64,000 nucleotides of DNA from assembly GCF_030691135.1 (NCBI RefSeq), contig NZ_JAUYFA010000057.1:1-64000 (forward strand), read 5' to 3'. This document shows, one piece after another, positions 43,693 through 52,186 of this stretch. Every line of letters begins with the position of its first letter. Position 1 is the stretch's first letter. The translations under genes were made by a program, and so were the position numbers. The DNA comes from Phreatobacter sp. (GTDB lineage Bacteria > Pseudomonadota > Alphaproteobacteria > Rhizobiales > Phreatobacteraceae). The notes beneath the pieces were generated by a model that was not told the DNA's origin, searched no databases, and worked only from the letters and a program-made list of their open reading frames with translations.

Positions 43693-43716
43693 ATGTTTGA
43701 TGCGTTATAATGTTCG
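43693..43716. promoter_or_regulatory. Candidate DeoR-family operator upstream of the amino-acid-type importer
   Basis: Two related half-sites, ATGTTTGAT (43693-43701) and TAATGTTCG (43708-43716), lie 64-87 bases upstream of the binding-protein start. Very similar words occur in the SDR/deoR divergent region, and they resemble the ATGTTCG-type half-sites of GlpR-class DeoR regulators. Control by the nearby DeoR protein is inferred. Confidence 0.45.
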
Positions 43717-43727
43717 TTTTGGCGGGT

Positions 43728-44516
43728 TCATGTCATATAGACGCCGCCCGTCACGTTGACGCCCTGGCCGGTCATGAAGCGAGCCTGGTCGGAGGCGAGG
43801 AAGACGACGACACCAGCGACGTCCTCAGGCTCCTCCAGCCGTCCGAGGGGCGTGAGGCCGACATATTCGTCGAGCACGGCCTGCGGGGTCATGCCCCGCA
43901 ACTCGGCCTCCCAGAGGACCTCGCGCGACTGCATGCCCGTCTTCACGAAGCCGGGGCAGACGGCGTTGACGCGGATGCCCTTGGGCGCGAGCTCGCGCGC
44001 GAGTGCCTGCGTCCAGCCGAGGACTGCGAATTTGGAGGCGGAGTAGTGGGCGAGCAAAGGGGCGCCGACCTTGGCGGCGAGGGAAGCGGTATTGACGATG
44101 CAGCCAGACCCCTGCGCCAGAAAATGGCGCGCGGCGATTTGGTTGGTCAGGAAAATGCCCTTTGTGTTGACCGCGAAGTTGAAATCCCAGTCCTCGTCCG
44201 TGAGGTCGACGGCCCGCCGCATGGTCGAGACGCCGGCATTGCCGACGAGTAGGTCGCAGCCGCCGACCGTCGTGACGAAGCTCTGAAAGGCCTCCTCGAC
44301 CCGCCCGCGTCGCGTCACATCGATCGACAGGGCGATGGCGGTGCCGCCGATCGCCGCCGCCGTCGCACTGGCGGCGTCGAGATCGATATCGGCGACGCCG
44401 ACGATCATGTCCTGGGCTGCCAGGGCCGTGGCGATGGCGCGTCCGATACCGGCCGCGGCGCCGGTGACGAGCGCCTTCCTGCCAGCCAGTTCGGGATAGG
44501 AGGGGACTGCGGCCAT
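43728..44516 (-). CDS. SDR family NAD(P)-dependent oxidoreductase
   Basis: A 262-residue classical short-chain dehydrogenase. The cofactor motif TGAAAGIGRAIATAL begins near residue 17, the NAG-type motif LVGNAGVSTM is near 92, and the catalytic Ser and Tyr-Lys are in NTASLAAKVGAPLL (about 142) and YSASKFAVLGW (about 157-161). It ends in VNVTGGVYMT, usual for sugar or polyol dehydrogenases. It is divergent from deoR and shares its control region, so it probably oxidises a polyol or sugar acid that the FGGY kinase then phosphorylates. Confidence 0.93.
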   Translation of the reverse strand: MAAVPSYPELAGRKALVTGAAAGIGRAIATALAAQDMIVGVADIDLDAASATAAAIGGTAIALSIDVTRRGRVEEAFQSFVTTVGGCDLLVGNAGVSTMRRAVDLTDEDWDFNFAVNTKGIFLTNQIAARHFLAQGSGCIVNTASLAAKVGAPLLAHYSASKFAVLGWTQALARELAPKGIRVNAVCPGFVKTGMQSREVLWEAELRGMTPQAVLDEYVGLTPLGRLEEPEDVAGVVVFLASDQARFMTGQGVNVTGGVYMT

Positions 44517-44547
44517 GGGTCCTCAAAGCTCCTCGGCGGCTCACTAG

Positions 44548-44593
44548 ATACCAAACAATAACGTCCATCAAGGCGGAAAATAATGTTTGATAA
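44548..44593. promoter_or_regulatory. Candidate DeoR operator in the SDR/deoR divergent region
   Basis: ATACCAAACAATA (44548-44560) and TAATGTTTGATAA (44581-44593) form an imperfect inverted repeat: the complement of the first is TATTGTTTGGTAT. The same TAATGTTYG-like word is found at 43693-43716. The location, 32-77 bases from both start codons, fits autoregulation by the DeoR protein. Confidence 0.5.
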
Positions 44594-44636
44594 TGTGCGA
44601 CGTCGGGCTATGACAAGGTGAGAAGCGGAGCTTGGG

Positions 44637-45491
44637 ATGATGTCGGCTCAGCATGGTCTGGATACGGCGGGCGGCGAGGGCAGGGGCGTAGCAGGCCTTC
44701 TCGCGCCGTCGCGGAAGGCTGCGATCCTCGACGAGCTCGCCGCTGCGGGCACGGTGGTCGTGCGGGCATTGTCCGTCCGGCTTGAGGTCTCCGAAATGAC
44801 CATCCGCCGTGACCTGATCGAGCTCGAGGCCGAGGGGCGGCTGCGACGCATTCACGGTGGCGCGCTGCCGGTGGCCTATCTGCCGCCGGCCGCCATGGAC
44901 AGCGAGGAGCCGAGCTTCGCCTCGCGCCTGAGGCGGCAGCAGGAGGGCAAGGAAGCCATCGCCGCCAAGGCCGCCGAGCTCGTCGCCCGCTACCGGACCA
45001 TCGCTCTCGATGTCGGCACCACGACCTTCCTGATGACGCCGCACCTGCGGTCGCTGGCTCATGCCAAGATCTTCACCAACAGCCTGCGGATCGCCGCCGC
45101 CCTCGACGGTGCCGCGCCCGACATCTACGTGGCCGGCGGTCTCGTGCGCGCCGACGAGATGTCGACCTACGGGCCCGCTGCGGTCGCGCAGTTCGAGCCA
45201 CTGTGGTTCGACGTCGCCGTCATCGGCGTTTCCGGGGTGACGCCGGAAGGCCTTTTCGACTATTCGGTCGAGGATGCCGAACTGAAGCGCGTCTACCTGC
45301 GGCGGTCGGGCGTCAGGATCGTGCTGTGCGACGCGTCCAAGTTCCAGCGGATGTCGCTGGTCAATATCGGGGCGCTCGCCCAGGTCAACATTCTCGTCAC
45401 GGACGCGCCTCCGCCGCCGGCCCTTGCTGCCGTGCTGGCAGCAAGTGGCATCGATGTCCGCATCGCCGGCTCATCGGATGCGCGGGCGTGA
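44637..45491 (+). CDS. DeoR/GlpR family transcriptional regulator
   Basis: A 284-residue regulator. The N-terminal helix-turn-helix spans about residues 25-78 (SVRLEVSEMTIRRDLIELEAEG, with IHGGAL closing it). The C-terminal DeoRC sugar-phosphate sensor has IALDVGTTTF near 122, FTNSLRIAAAL near 145, and CDASKFQR near 230. Such proteins respond to phosphorylated sugars. Two adjacent ATG codons are possible starts. It leads the operon with BtpA, FGGY kinase and HAD genes, whose product would be its inducer. Confidence 0.94.
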   Translation: MMSAQHGLDTAGGEGRGVAGLLAPSRKAAILDELAAAGTVVVRALSVRLEVSEMTIRRDLIELEAEGRLRRIHGGALPVAYLPPAAMDSEEPSFASRLRRQQEGKEAIAAKAAELVARYRTIALDVGTTTFLMTPHLRSLAHAKIFTNSLRIAAALDGAAPDIYVAGGLVRADEMSTYGPAAVAQFEPLWFDVAVIGVSGVTPEGLFDYSVEDAELKRVYLRRSGVRIVLCDASKFQRMSLVNIGALAQVNILVTDAPPPPALAAVLAASGIDVRIAGSSDARA

Positions 45492-45524
45492 GTCGCGGCG
45501 CTTCATTTTCTCGGGAGTGAACGA

Positions 45525-46325
45525 ATGGTCTTCTCGTGCTTCGGCGACAAGAAGAAGGTGGTCATCGCCATGGCCCATATCGGCGCCCTGCCGGGGACGC
45601 CGAACTACGACGCCGACGGTGGCATGACCAAGCTGGTGGACGGCGTCCTCGCCGACGTCGAGAAGCTGCAGGCAGGCGGTGTCGATGCCATCATGTTCGG
45701 CAACGAGAACGACCGGCCCTATGTCTTCAAGGCGCCGCCGGAGGGCATCGCCGCCATGACCGCGGTGGTCGAGGCGGTCAAGCCGAGCCTCACCGTGCCT
45801 TTCGGTGTCAATTATCTGTGGGACCCGACGGCCAGTGTCTCGATCGGCGCCGTGACGGGCGCAAGCTTCGTGCGTGAGATATTCACCGGACTCTTTGCCT
45901 CGGACATGGGGCTGTGGCAGCCCGACTGCGCCGCCGCCTCAAGGCTGCGCCGCAATCTCGGCCGGCAGGACATGAAGATGCTCTTCAACATCAACGCCGA
46001 ATTCGCCCATTCGCTCGACCAGCGGCCGATCGAGCTGCGCGCGCGAAGCGCCGTGTTCTCGTCGATGGCCGATGCGATCCTTGTATCGGGCCCGCTCACC
46101 GGTCAGCCGGCCGAGGCCTCGCAGCTCCGCTCCGTCTGCGAGACCGTCAAGGACGTTCCGGTCTTCGCCAATACCGGCGTCAATATCGACAATGTCGGGG
46201 ACATCCTGGCGCTGGCCAGCGGTGTGGTCATCGGCACCCATTTCAAGGTCGGCGGCAACACCTGGAACCCGGTCGAAGGGGCGCGGGTGAAGCGCTTCAT
46301 GGACCGCGTCGCGAGCCTGCGCTGA
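45525..46325 (+). CDS. BtpA/SgcQ family TIM-barrel protein
   Basis: A 266-residue cytoplasmic protein of the BtpA family. AMAHIGALPGTPNYD near residue 15 (the family's 'G.vHL.pLPGsp' motif), GVDAIMFGNENDRPY near 46, and FANTGVNIDNVGDILALASGVVIGTHFK near 205-232 are present. The last part resembles phosphate-binding loops of TIM barrels. BtpA was named from a photosystem I accumulation protein, but most bacterial members, such as SgcQ, lie in sugar operons and have no proven reaction. Here it sits between deoR and a sugar kinase, 33 bases after the former, so a lyase or epimerase acting on a phosphorylated sugar is a guess. Confidence 0.92.
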   Translation: MVFSCFGDKKKVVIAMAHIGALPGTPNYDADGGMTKLVDGVLADVEKLQAGGVDAIMFGNENDRPYVFKAPPEGIAAMTAVVEAVKPSLTVPFGVNYLWDPTASVSIGAVTGASFVREIFTGLFASDMGLWQPDCAAASRLRRNLGRQDMKMLFNINAEFAHSLDQRPIELRARSAVFSSMADAILVSGPLTGQPAEASQLRSVCETVKDVPVFANTGVNIDNVGDILALASGVVIGTHFKVGGNTWNPVEGARVKRFMDRVASLR

Positions 46326-46336
46326 CGGAGACGGCC

Positions 46337-47836
46337 ATGGCCTGCATCCTCGGCATCGACATCGGCACCACCTCGACGATCGCGATCCTGGTGCGTATGC
46401 CCGGCGAGGTTCTCGGCCTCGCCTCGCGGCCGGTGACGTTGAACTCGCTCCATCCCGGCTGGAGCGAGGAAGACCCGGCCGAGTGGTGGCGCAATGTCTG
46501 CGCGTTGACGCACGAGCTGATCGCGACCACCGGGATCGATCCTGCGGAGGTCGCGGCGGTCGGGACGACCGGCATGCTGCCAGCGGTCGTGCTTCTCGGC
46601 GCGGCCGGGGAGGTCCTGCGCCCGAGCATCCAGCAGAGCGACGGGCGCTGCGGGGCCGAGGTGGAGGAATTGCGCCGCGAGATCGACGAGGCCGCCTTCA
46701 TCCGCCGTGCGGGCAACGGCGTCAATCACCAGCTGGTCGCCGCAAAGCTGCGCTGGATTGAGCGGCACGAGCCCGACGTGTTCGGACGCATCGCCACCGT
46801 TTTCGGCTCGTATGACTATATCAATCTCCGGCTGACCGGGGAGCGGCGGATCGAGCAGAACTGGGCGCTGGAGGCCGGGTTCGTCGACCTGGGAACGCAT
46901 GCTGTTGCTGACGACCTCGTGGCCTATGCGCATGTGCCGCGCGCTGCGGTGCCTCAGAAGGCGCTGTCGCAGGAGATCATCGGCACGATCTCGCCAGCAG
47001 CAGCGGCCGAGACCGGGCTTGCAGCGGGAACACCGGTGGTCGGCGGCGCCGCCGACATGATTGCCTCGGCGCTCGCCGCCGGTGTGACCGCCCCCGGCGA
47101 TGTCCTGCTGAAATTCGGCGGCTCGGTCGACATCCTCGTCGCCACCGACAAGGTCCAGCCAGATCCCAGGCTCTATCTCGACTACCATCTCGTGCCCGGC
47201 CTCTTCATGCCGAACGGCTGTATGTCCACCGGCGGTTCGGCGCTCAACTGGTTCGCGCGGACCTTTGCCGGTGGTGAAATGGCGGCCGCGGCCAGTGCCG
47301 GCCTGACGATCCACCAGCATCTCGACCGTCTCGCGGCCGCCCGGCCGGCAGGAGCCGAAGGGCTGACGATCGTGCCCTATTTCCTCGGCGAGAAGACGCC
47401 CGTCCACGACGCCGATGCGCGCGGGATCGTCGACGGCCTGACGCTGAGCCATGATCTCGGCCACCTTTGGCGCGCCCTGCTTGAATCCTATGCCTTCGCG
47501 CTTCTGCACCATCTGGAGGTGCTGCGGGACATGGACCACGAGCCGAGGCGGTTTCTCGCTTCCGACGGCGGCTCGCAGAGCGGGCTCTGGATGCAGATCG
47601 TTGCGGACGTCATCGGCGAAAGGGTGGAGACCCTCGCCGGGCATCCGGGGTCCTGCCTCGGCGCTGCCTGGACCGCGGCCATCGGCGCGGGCTTGACCAC
47701 CGACTGGAACGGGCTCCAGGCCTTCGTGTCGCCCGGCCGCGGCTTCGATCCGGACGGTACGAAGGCGGAGGTCTACCAGCGGGGCTACCGTCGCTACCGT
47801 GAACTCTACCGCCGGCTGGCGGAGCGGCCCGCGTGA
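46337..47836 (+). CDS. FGGY family carbohydrate kinase
   Basis: A 499-residue kinase, the usual length for xylulokinase-like enzymes. The N-terminal phosphate-binding motif LGIDIGTTSTIAIL starts near residue 4, and HPGWSEEDPAEWW near 40 contributes to sugar binding. The C-terminal FGGY signature region includes FLASDGGSQSGLWMQIVADV near 410. It phosphorylates a ketose, polyol or similar sugar with ATP. It starts 11 bases after the BtpA stop and its stop overlaps the HAD gene. Confidence 0.93.
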   Translation: MACILGIDIGTTSTIAILVRMPGEVLGLASRPVTLNSLHPGWSEEDPAEWWRNVCALTHELIATTGIDPAEVAAVGTTGMLPAVVLLGAAGEVLRPSIQQSDGRCGAEVEELRREIDEAAFIRRAGNGVNHQLVAAKLRWIERHEPDVFGRIATVFGSYDYINLRLTGERRIEQNWALEAGFVDLGTHAVADDLVAYAHVPRAAVPQKALSQEIIGTISPAAAAETGLAAGTPVVGGAADMIASALAAGVTAPGDVLLKFGGSVDILVATDKVQPDPRLYLDYHLVPGLFMPNGCMSTGGSALNWFARTFAGGEMAAAASAGLTIHQHLDRLAAARPAGAEGLTIVPYFLGEKTPVHDADARGIVDGLTLSHDLGHLWRALLESYAFALLHHLEVLRDMDHEPRRFLASDGGSQSGLWMQIVADVIGERVETLAGHPGSCLGAAWTAAIGAGLTTDWNGLQAFVSPGRGFDPDGTKAEVYQRGYRRYRELYRRLAERPA

Positions 47837-48516
47837 TCCGCGCCATCGCCTGGGATATCGACGGGACGCTTGTCGACAGCGAGCCGCGGCACCACCGCGC
47901 CCTTCTGGTGGCATCCCGGGCTCTCGGCGTCGCTCTCGACGACCTGCCCGATCAGGCCTTCCGCGGTGTTCACATGCTGGACGTGTGGGAGGTCTTGCGA
48001 TCGCGCTACCCGAGCGATGTGGGAAGGGATCCCTGGCTTGATGCGATCAACCGCGCCTATGTCGCCGATGCCGAGCCGCTGACGCCCATCGCCGGCGGGG
48101 TCGACGTCATCCGGTCCCTGCACGGGGCCGGATTGACCCAGGTCTGCGTGTCGAACTCCAACCGGGTCGTGGTCGATGCCAATATCGTCGCCCTCGGGCT
48201 CGCACCCTACCTCGTGGGGTCGATCAGTCTCGATGATGTGGCCTGCGGCAAGCCGGATCCCGAGCCCTACCGGATCGCCTGCGCGATGCTCGGGCTGCCC
48301 CCGCATGAGGTAGCGGCCGTAGAGGATAGCGCCACAGGCGCGGTGTCGGCGCGCGCGGCGGGGCTGTTGGTCATCGGTTTCGGCCCGGCCCTCGGGCACG
48401 GCGAGGCCGATCTCATTTGCGGGAGTCTTCTGGAGATTCCTCGCCTGCTCCAAGAGGCGGTGGCTGACCGGCCGGCAGGGCCGCAGAGGGCCGTCAGGCC
48501 GGGGTCAGGCGGGTAA
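47833..48516 (+). CDS. HAD family hydrolase, beta-phosphoglucomutase-like
   Basis: A 227-residue phosphatase/mutase. The nucleophile motif AWDIDGTLVDSE starts at residue 6, the second motif CVSNSNRVV lies near 112, the lysine in CGKPDPEPY near 138 and the acidic pair in VEDSATGAVSARAAG near 162. These make a complete HAD site with the cap between motifs I and II. The start is a GTG that overlaps the kinase stop. It probably dephosphorylates or isomerises a phosphosugar of this pathway. Its last 23 bases overlap the convergent NHL gene. Confidence 0.92.
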   Translation: MIRAIAWDIDGTLVDSEPRHHRALLVASRALGVALDDLPDQAFRGVHMLDVWEVLRSRYPSDVGRDPWLDAINRAYVADAEPLTPIAGGVDVIRSLHGAGLTQVCVSNSNRVVVDANIVALGLAPYLVGSISLDDVACGKPDPEPYRIACAMLGLPPHEVAAVEDSATGAVSARAAGLLVIGFGPALGHGEADLICGSLLEIPRLLQEAVADRPAGPQRAVRPGSGG

Positions 48517-49354
48517 TGCGGCTTGGATTGACCTCGGCCAGATAGAGCGTCCCATCGCCGGTGCCCCAGATGCCGTGGGCGCCGTTCAGGACCGGTCGGC
48601 AGGATCCGACCAGGTTGCCGTCGCGGTCGTAGCGCGTCAGCCGTGGCACCTGGTCCGTCACGAAGATCGAGCCGTCGGCCGCGCTCCAGACGTCCATGGC
48701 ACGCGGCAGGTCGGGCCACTGGGCCAGCGCCTCGCCTTCGGGTGAAAAGACCTGGAGCCGGTCGTTCTCGCGATCGGTGACGAGGACCCTGCCGTCGCCG
48801 GCGACCCAGACGCCGTGCGGCGTGCTGAATTCGCCCGGGGACTTGCCACGCCGGCCGAAGCTCCCCAGACGATCTCCCGCCGCCGAAAAGCGCTGCACCC
48901 TGGAGGCGCCATAGCCGTCGGCGACATAGAAGCTGCCATCCGCCGCGAAGGCGACCGAGGAGGGGTGCGAGAAGGGCTCGCCCGGTCGCTCGGGTGAACC
49001 GATCGTCCTCGTCACCGCTCCGTTGGGTCCGAAGAAGACGAGGCGATGGGCGTCGCGGTCGACGACGACGACGCGGTCCTGCGGATCGACTGCCAGCATA
49101 TGGGCGTCCAGAACGTCATCGGCGCCGAAAGACCTGACAACCCGTCCGAGCGGGTCGAGTTCGACGACGGGGTCGCGCGGTTCATCGACCAGCGGATCGA
49201 GCCGCAGCAGAACGAAGACGTGACCGCGGCTGTCGCAGGCGACATCGCTGACCAGGGCGCTCCCGCGTTCGAAGGCGCCGAACGGCCTTTCGACACGGTA
49301 GCGCTGCGGTCCCAGCGACACGAAGAGAGCCCTGGAGGCGGTTTCGGCGGACAT
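48494..49354 (-). CDS. NHL-repeat beta-propeller protein, alpha-amidating-lyase-like
   Basis: A 286-residue soluble protein made of about six NHL repeats. FYVADGYGASRVQRFSAAG near residue 140, the repeat with STPHGVWVAGDGRVLVTDREN near 180 and RLQVFSPEGEAL are typical of the bacterial branch resembling peptidyl-alpha-hydroxyglycine amidating lyase. No signal peptide is visible, so it may be cytoplasmic. The start MSAETAS is preceded by an AGGGGTGA ribosome binding site. It lies about 30 bases behind the second polyamine-type permease, as the last gene of the hydantoinase operon. Its reaction is unknown. Confidence 0.88.
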   Translation of the reverse strand: MSAETASRALFVSLGPQRYRVERPFGAFERGSALVSDVACDSRGHVFVLLRLDPLVDEPRDPVVELDPLGRVVRSFGADDVLDAHMLAVDPQDRVVVVDRDAHRLVFFGPNGAVTRTIGSPERPGEPFSHPSSVAFAADGSFYVADGYGASRVQRFSAAGDRLGSFGRRGKSPGEFSTPHGVWVAGDGRVLVTDRENDRLQVFSPEGEALAQWPDLPRAMDVWSAADGSIFVTDQVPRLTRYDRDGNLVGSCRPVLNGAHGIWGTGDGTLYLAEVNPSRITRLTPA

Positions 49355-49385
49355 GGCGGTCACCCCTGTGGGTTGTGACGAAACA

Positions 49386-50177
49386 CTAGATCGAGGCCAT
49401 TCGCTTCAGGCCAACCAGCCGGTCGCAGACGATGAGTGCGACGATGGTCCCGAGGATGAGGAGCGCGGAGATGGCGGCGACCGTCGGGTCCGGTGACATT
49501 TCAACCTGGTTGAGAAGCTGGATCGGCAGCGTCTTGGTGCGCACGTCCACCAGGAAGATCGAGACGGGATAATTGTCGAAGGACGCGATGAAGGCGAAAA
49601 GCCCGCCGCTGACGAAGCCCGGAAGGATGTTCGGCACCAGCACGGTCCAGAGAGCCGCAGGGTAGGAGCGTCCGAGCATGCGGGCGGCATCGACCATCGC
49701 GAAGTCGAACAACGACAGGCTCGCCAGTACCGTGCGCATGATGAAGGGCATGGTGATGACGACATGGGCGATCAGCAGGGTCGTATAGGTGTCGCGCAGA
49801 CCGAAATCGCGCGCTGCCTGCAGGAAGGCGATGCCGAGGACGAGGCCGGGCAGCATCAGCGGCGAGGCCATGAAGGTCGCCACCGCCTTGGCGCCGGGAA
49901 TCATGCCCCTTGTGATGGCAATGGCGCAGAGTGTGCCCAACACCAGCGAGATGGCAGTGGAGAGGGCGGCGATCTGCGTCGAGAGCCAGACCGCCTGCAG
50001 CATCGAGTCGGCATTGCCGAGGGACGCATACCAGCGCAGCGAGAAGCCGGGCGGCGGAAAGGCGAAGACGGCCGAGGAGGAAAACGACACCGTCAGGACG
50101 ATGAGGATCGGCATGAAGAGGAAGGCGATGACGAGGCCGAGGATGAGGCGACAGAAGAGGGAACCGAAGAGGGCCAT
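49386..50177 (-). CDS. ABC transporter permease, PotC type (second system)
   Basis: A 263-residue membrane protein with about six hydrophobic segments. The EAA-type loop VDAARMLGRSYPAALWTVLVPNI lies near residue 168; it has Asp-Ala-Ala in place of the usual Glu-Ala-Ala. FSLRWYASLGN near 45 is typical of PotC. It pairs with the PotB-type permease 3 bases upstream and is distinct from the first PotC-like copy at 2154-2948. Confidence 0.93.
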   Translation of the reverse strand: MALFGSLFCRLILGLVIAFLFMPILIVLTVSFSSSAVFAFPPPGFSLRWYASLGNADSMLQAVWLSTQIAALSTAISLVLGTLCAIAITRGMIPGAKAVATFMASPLMLPGLVLGIAFLQAARDFGLRDTYTTLLIAHVVITMPFIMRTVLASLSLFDFAMVDAARMLGRSYPAALWTVLVPNILPGFVSGGLFAFIASFDNYPVSIFLVDVRTKTLPIQLLNQVEMSPDPTVAAISALLILGTIVALIVCDRLVGLKRMASI

Positions 50178-50180
50178 GGC

Positions 50181-51059
50181 TCAGTGCTTCTCCCCGCCCG
50201 GCGAGCGGACGAGATAAGAGGAGGCAAGGATCAGCGCGGCCGATATGACCAGCATGATGACCGCCATGCTCGCTCCGAGCTGGAAGTCGCGGATGTTGAG
50301 GTAGGCCTTTGCCATGACCTGCGACATGGTCATGAAGCGGTCGCCGACGAGCAGGCCGGGCGTCACATAGGCAGCCACCGAAATCGAGAAGACCAGGGTC
50401 CCTCCGGCGATGACACCGGGCATCGTGAGCGGCAAGGTCACGCGCAGGAAGGTGTGGAGCGGGCCGGCGCCGAGCGAGGCGGAGGCGTCCATGAGCCGCG
50501 GGTCCAGCATCCGCATCACAGAATAGAGCGGCAGGATCATGAAGGGCAGGAAGACGTTGACCATGCCGAAATAGAGGCTGAACTCGGTGAAAACGAGGCG
50601 CATGGGACGCTCGATGAAGCCGAGGTTCACCAGCAGGAAATTGATGATGCCGTCGCGACGCATCATGATCGTCAGGCCGAAGGTTTTGACGACGACGGAT
50701 ACGGTGAGCGGCAGGAAGATCAGGGCGAAGAGGACCACCTGCCATACGCCCTTGATCCTGGCGAGAGCCCAGGCGGCGGGGTAGCCGACGGCGAGGCAGA
50801 CGGCGGTGGTGATGCAGGCCAGCTGCAACGAATTGCCGATGATCCCGATGTAATAGGGGTCGCCGAGCACCTTGCGGTAGCCGGCGAGGCTCAGGCCCTG
50901 GCTGTCGACGAAACTGTCGCCGACCAGCATGAGCACCGGGACGGCGAAGGCCAGCGCCATGAATACCAGGCCGGGCGCGGCGATCAGCGCCTTCGCATCG
51001 AATTGCCAGCGCGAAACCGGGGTGGGCGGCACTGCCAGGTCGTCTCGGGCGAGCGTCAT
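50181..51059 (-). CDS. ABC transporter permease, PotB type (second system)
   Basis: A 292-residue membrane protein with about six hydrophobic segments. The coupling loop DASASLGAGPLHTFLRVTLPL lies near residue 198. The N-terminal polar tail of about 28 residues is cytoplasmic. Its start overlaps the ATPase stop (ATGA). It forms the channel with the PotC-type gene just downstream. Confidence 0.93.
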   Translation of the reverse strand: MTLARDDLAVPPTPVSRWQFDAKALIAAPGLVFMALAFAVPVLMLVGDSFVDSQGLSLAGYRKVLGDPYYIGIIGNSLQLACITTAVCLAVGYPAAWALARIKGVWQVVLFALIFLPLTVSVVVKTFGLTIMMRRDGIINFLLVNLGFIERPMRLVFTEFSLYFGMVNVFLPFMILPLYSVMRMLDPRLMDASASLGAGPLHTFLRVTLPLTMPGVIAGGTLVFSISVAAYVTPGLLVGDRFMTMSQVMAKAYLNIRDFQLGASMAVIMLVISAALILASSYLVRSPGGEKH

Positions 51060-52186
51060 CGGGCCGCCTCGGTCGGTGCCGGGAAGACGCGGCTGTCGTC
51101 GACGCGCCAGCGCAGCGTCATGGCCGAGCCGGGCTCGACAGTGTCGGGCAGGCGGTTCAGTTCGACATGCAGACGGTCCCCCTCCTGCGCCGTCTGGAAG
51201 TGGAGCAGTGTGCGCGAACCGAAATAGATGACTTCGGCGACGGTGCCGCGCACGGTGTTGTACTCGCCTGCCGGCCCTTCGCCGGCGGCGATCGCCTCGG
51301 GCCGCACGCCGACGACGACCTTGCTGCCGGTGAGGAAATGGCCGGGGGCACGGATCATACCGAAGGGCGTATCGATTTCGACCAGGCTCTCGCTGCTGCC
51401 TTTGACCACGCCGGTGATGCGGCTCGACTGGCCGACGAACTCCATCGTGTAGAGCGATTTCGGCCGGGCATAGACCTCCGAAGGCGTGCCCAGATGCTCG
51501 ATCCGTCCCTCGTTCATCACGGCGATGCGGTCGCTCATGACGAGCGCTTCATCCTGATCGTGGGTGACGAAGATCGACGTGATCCCGAGATTGCGGAGAA
51601 TGTGCCGCAGCTCGATCTGCATCGTCTCGCGCAGCTTCCTGTCGAGTGCCGAGAAGGGCTCGTCGAGGAGGAGAAGGCTCGGCTCGACGACCACCGCGCG
51701 GGCGACGGCGATCCGCTGCTGCTGACCGCCCGACAAGGCTGTGACGGCACGGTCGGCGAAGGCCTCCATCCGCACGAGTCCAAGAGCGTTCTCGACCTTT
51801 CGGGCCTGCTCGGCCTTCGGCACGCCCTTGGCCCGGAGGCCATAGGCGATGTTCTCCGCAACCGTGAGGTGCGGAAACAGGGCGTAGTTCTGGAACACCA
51901 CGCCGATGTTGCGCTTGTGGGCTGCGACGCGCGTGAGATCGCGACCGCCGACCTCGATCGCGCCCTGATCGGGCGCGAGGAGGCCTGCGATCAACCGCAG
52001 CAGCGTAGTCTTGCCGCAGCCCGACGGACCGAGCAGAGAGACGAACTCCGCCCGGCCGACCGAGAGACTCAACGTATCGAGAACGGTGGCGGCACCGAAA
52101 CGCTTGGTGACGTTGGATACCGCCAGATAGCTCGGCTCCTGATGCGTCTCGGTCGCCGGCGGTGTCGCCGTCGCATGCTGGCTCAT
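51056..52186 (-). CDS. ABC transporter ATP-binding protein, PotA type (second system)
   Basis: A 376-residue ATPase with the TOBE-domain extension. Walker A LLGPSGCGKTTLLRL lies near residue 54, the Q-loop VVFQNYALFPHLTV near 98, the signature LSGGQQQRIAVARAV near 151, and LLLDEPFSALDRKLRE follows. The start MSQHATATPP was chosen because its ATG overlaps the binding-protein stop; a much longer frame upstream only runs antisense to that gene. Confidence 0.94.
   Translation of the reverse strand: MSQHATATPPATETHQEPSYLAVSNVTKRFGAATVLDTLSLSVGRAEFVSLLGPSGCGKTTLLRLIAGLLAPDQGAIEVGGRDLTRVAAHKRNIGVVFQNYALFPHLTVAENIAYGLRAKGVPKAEQARKVENALGLVRMEAFADRAVTALSGGQQQRIAVARAVVVEPSLLLLDEPFSALDRKLRETMQIELRHILRNLGITSIFVTHDQDEALVMSDRIAVMNEGRIEHLGTPSEVYARPKSLYTMEFVGQSSRITGVVKGSSESLVEIDTPFGMIRAPGHFLTGSKVVVGVRPEAIAAGEGPAGEYNTVRGTVAEVIYFGSRTLLHFQTAQEGDRLHVELNRLPDTVEPGSAMTLRWRVDDSRVFPAPTEAAR

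Noticed and set aside
45525-46325. Photosystem I biogenesis role for the BtpA-family protein
   Set aside because: The name comes from a cyanobacterial member. Nothing photosynthetic is in the window, and the neighbours are sugar-type genes.
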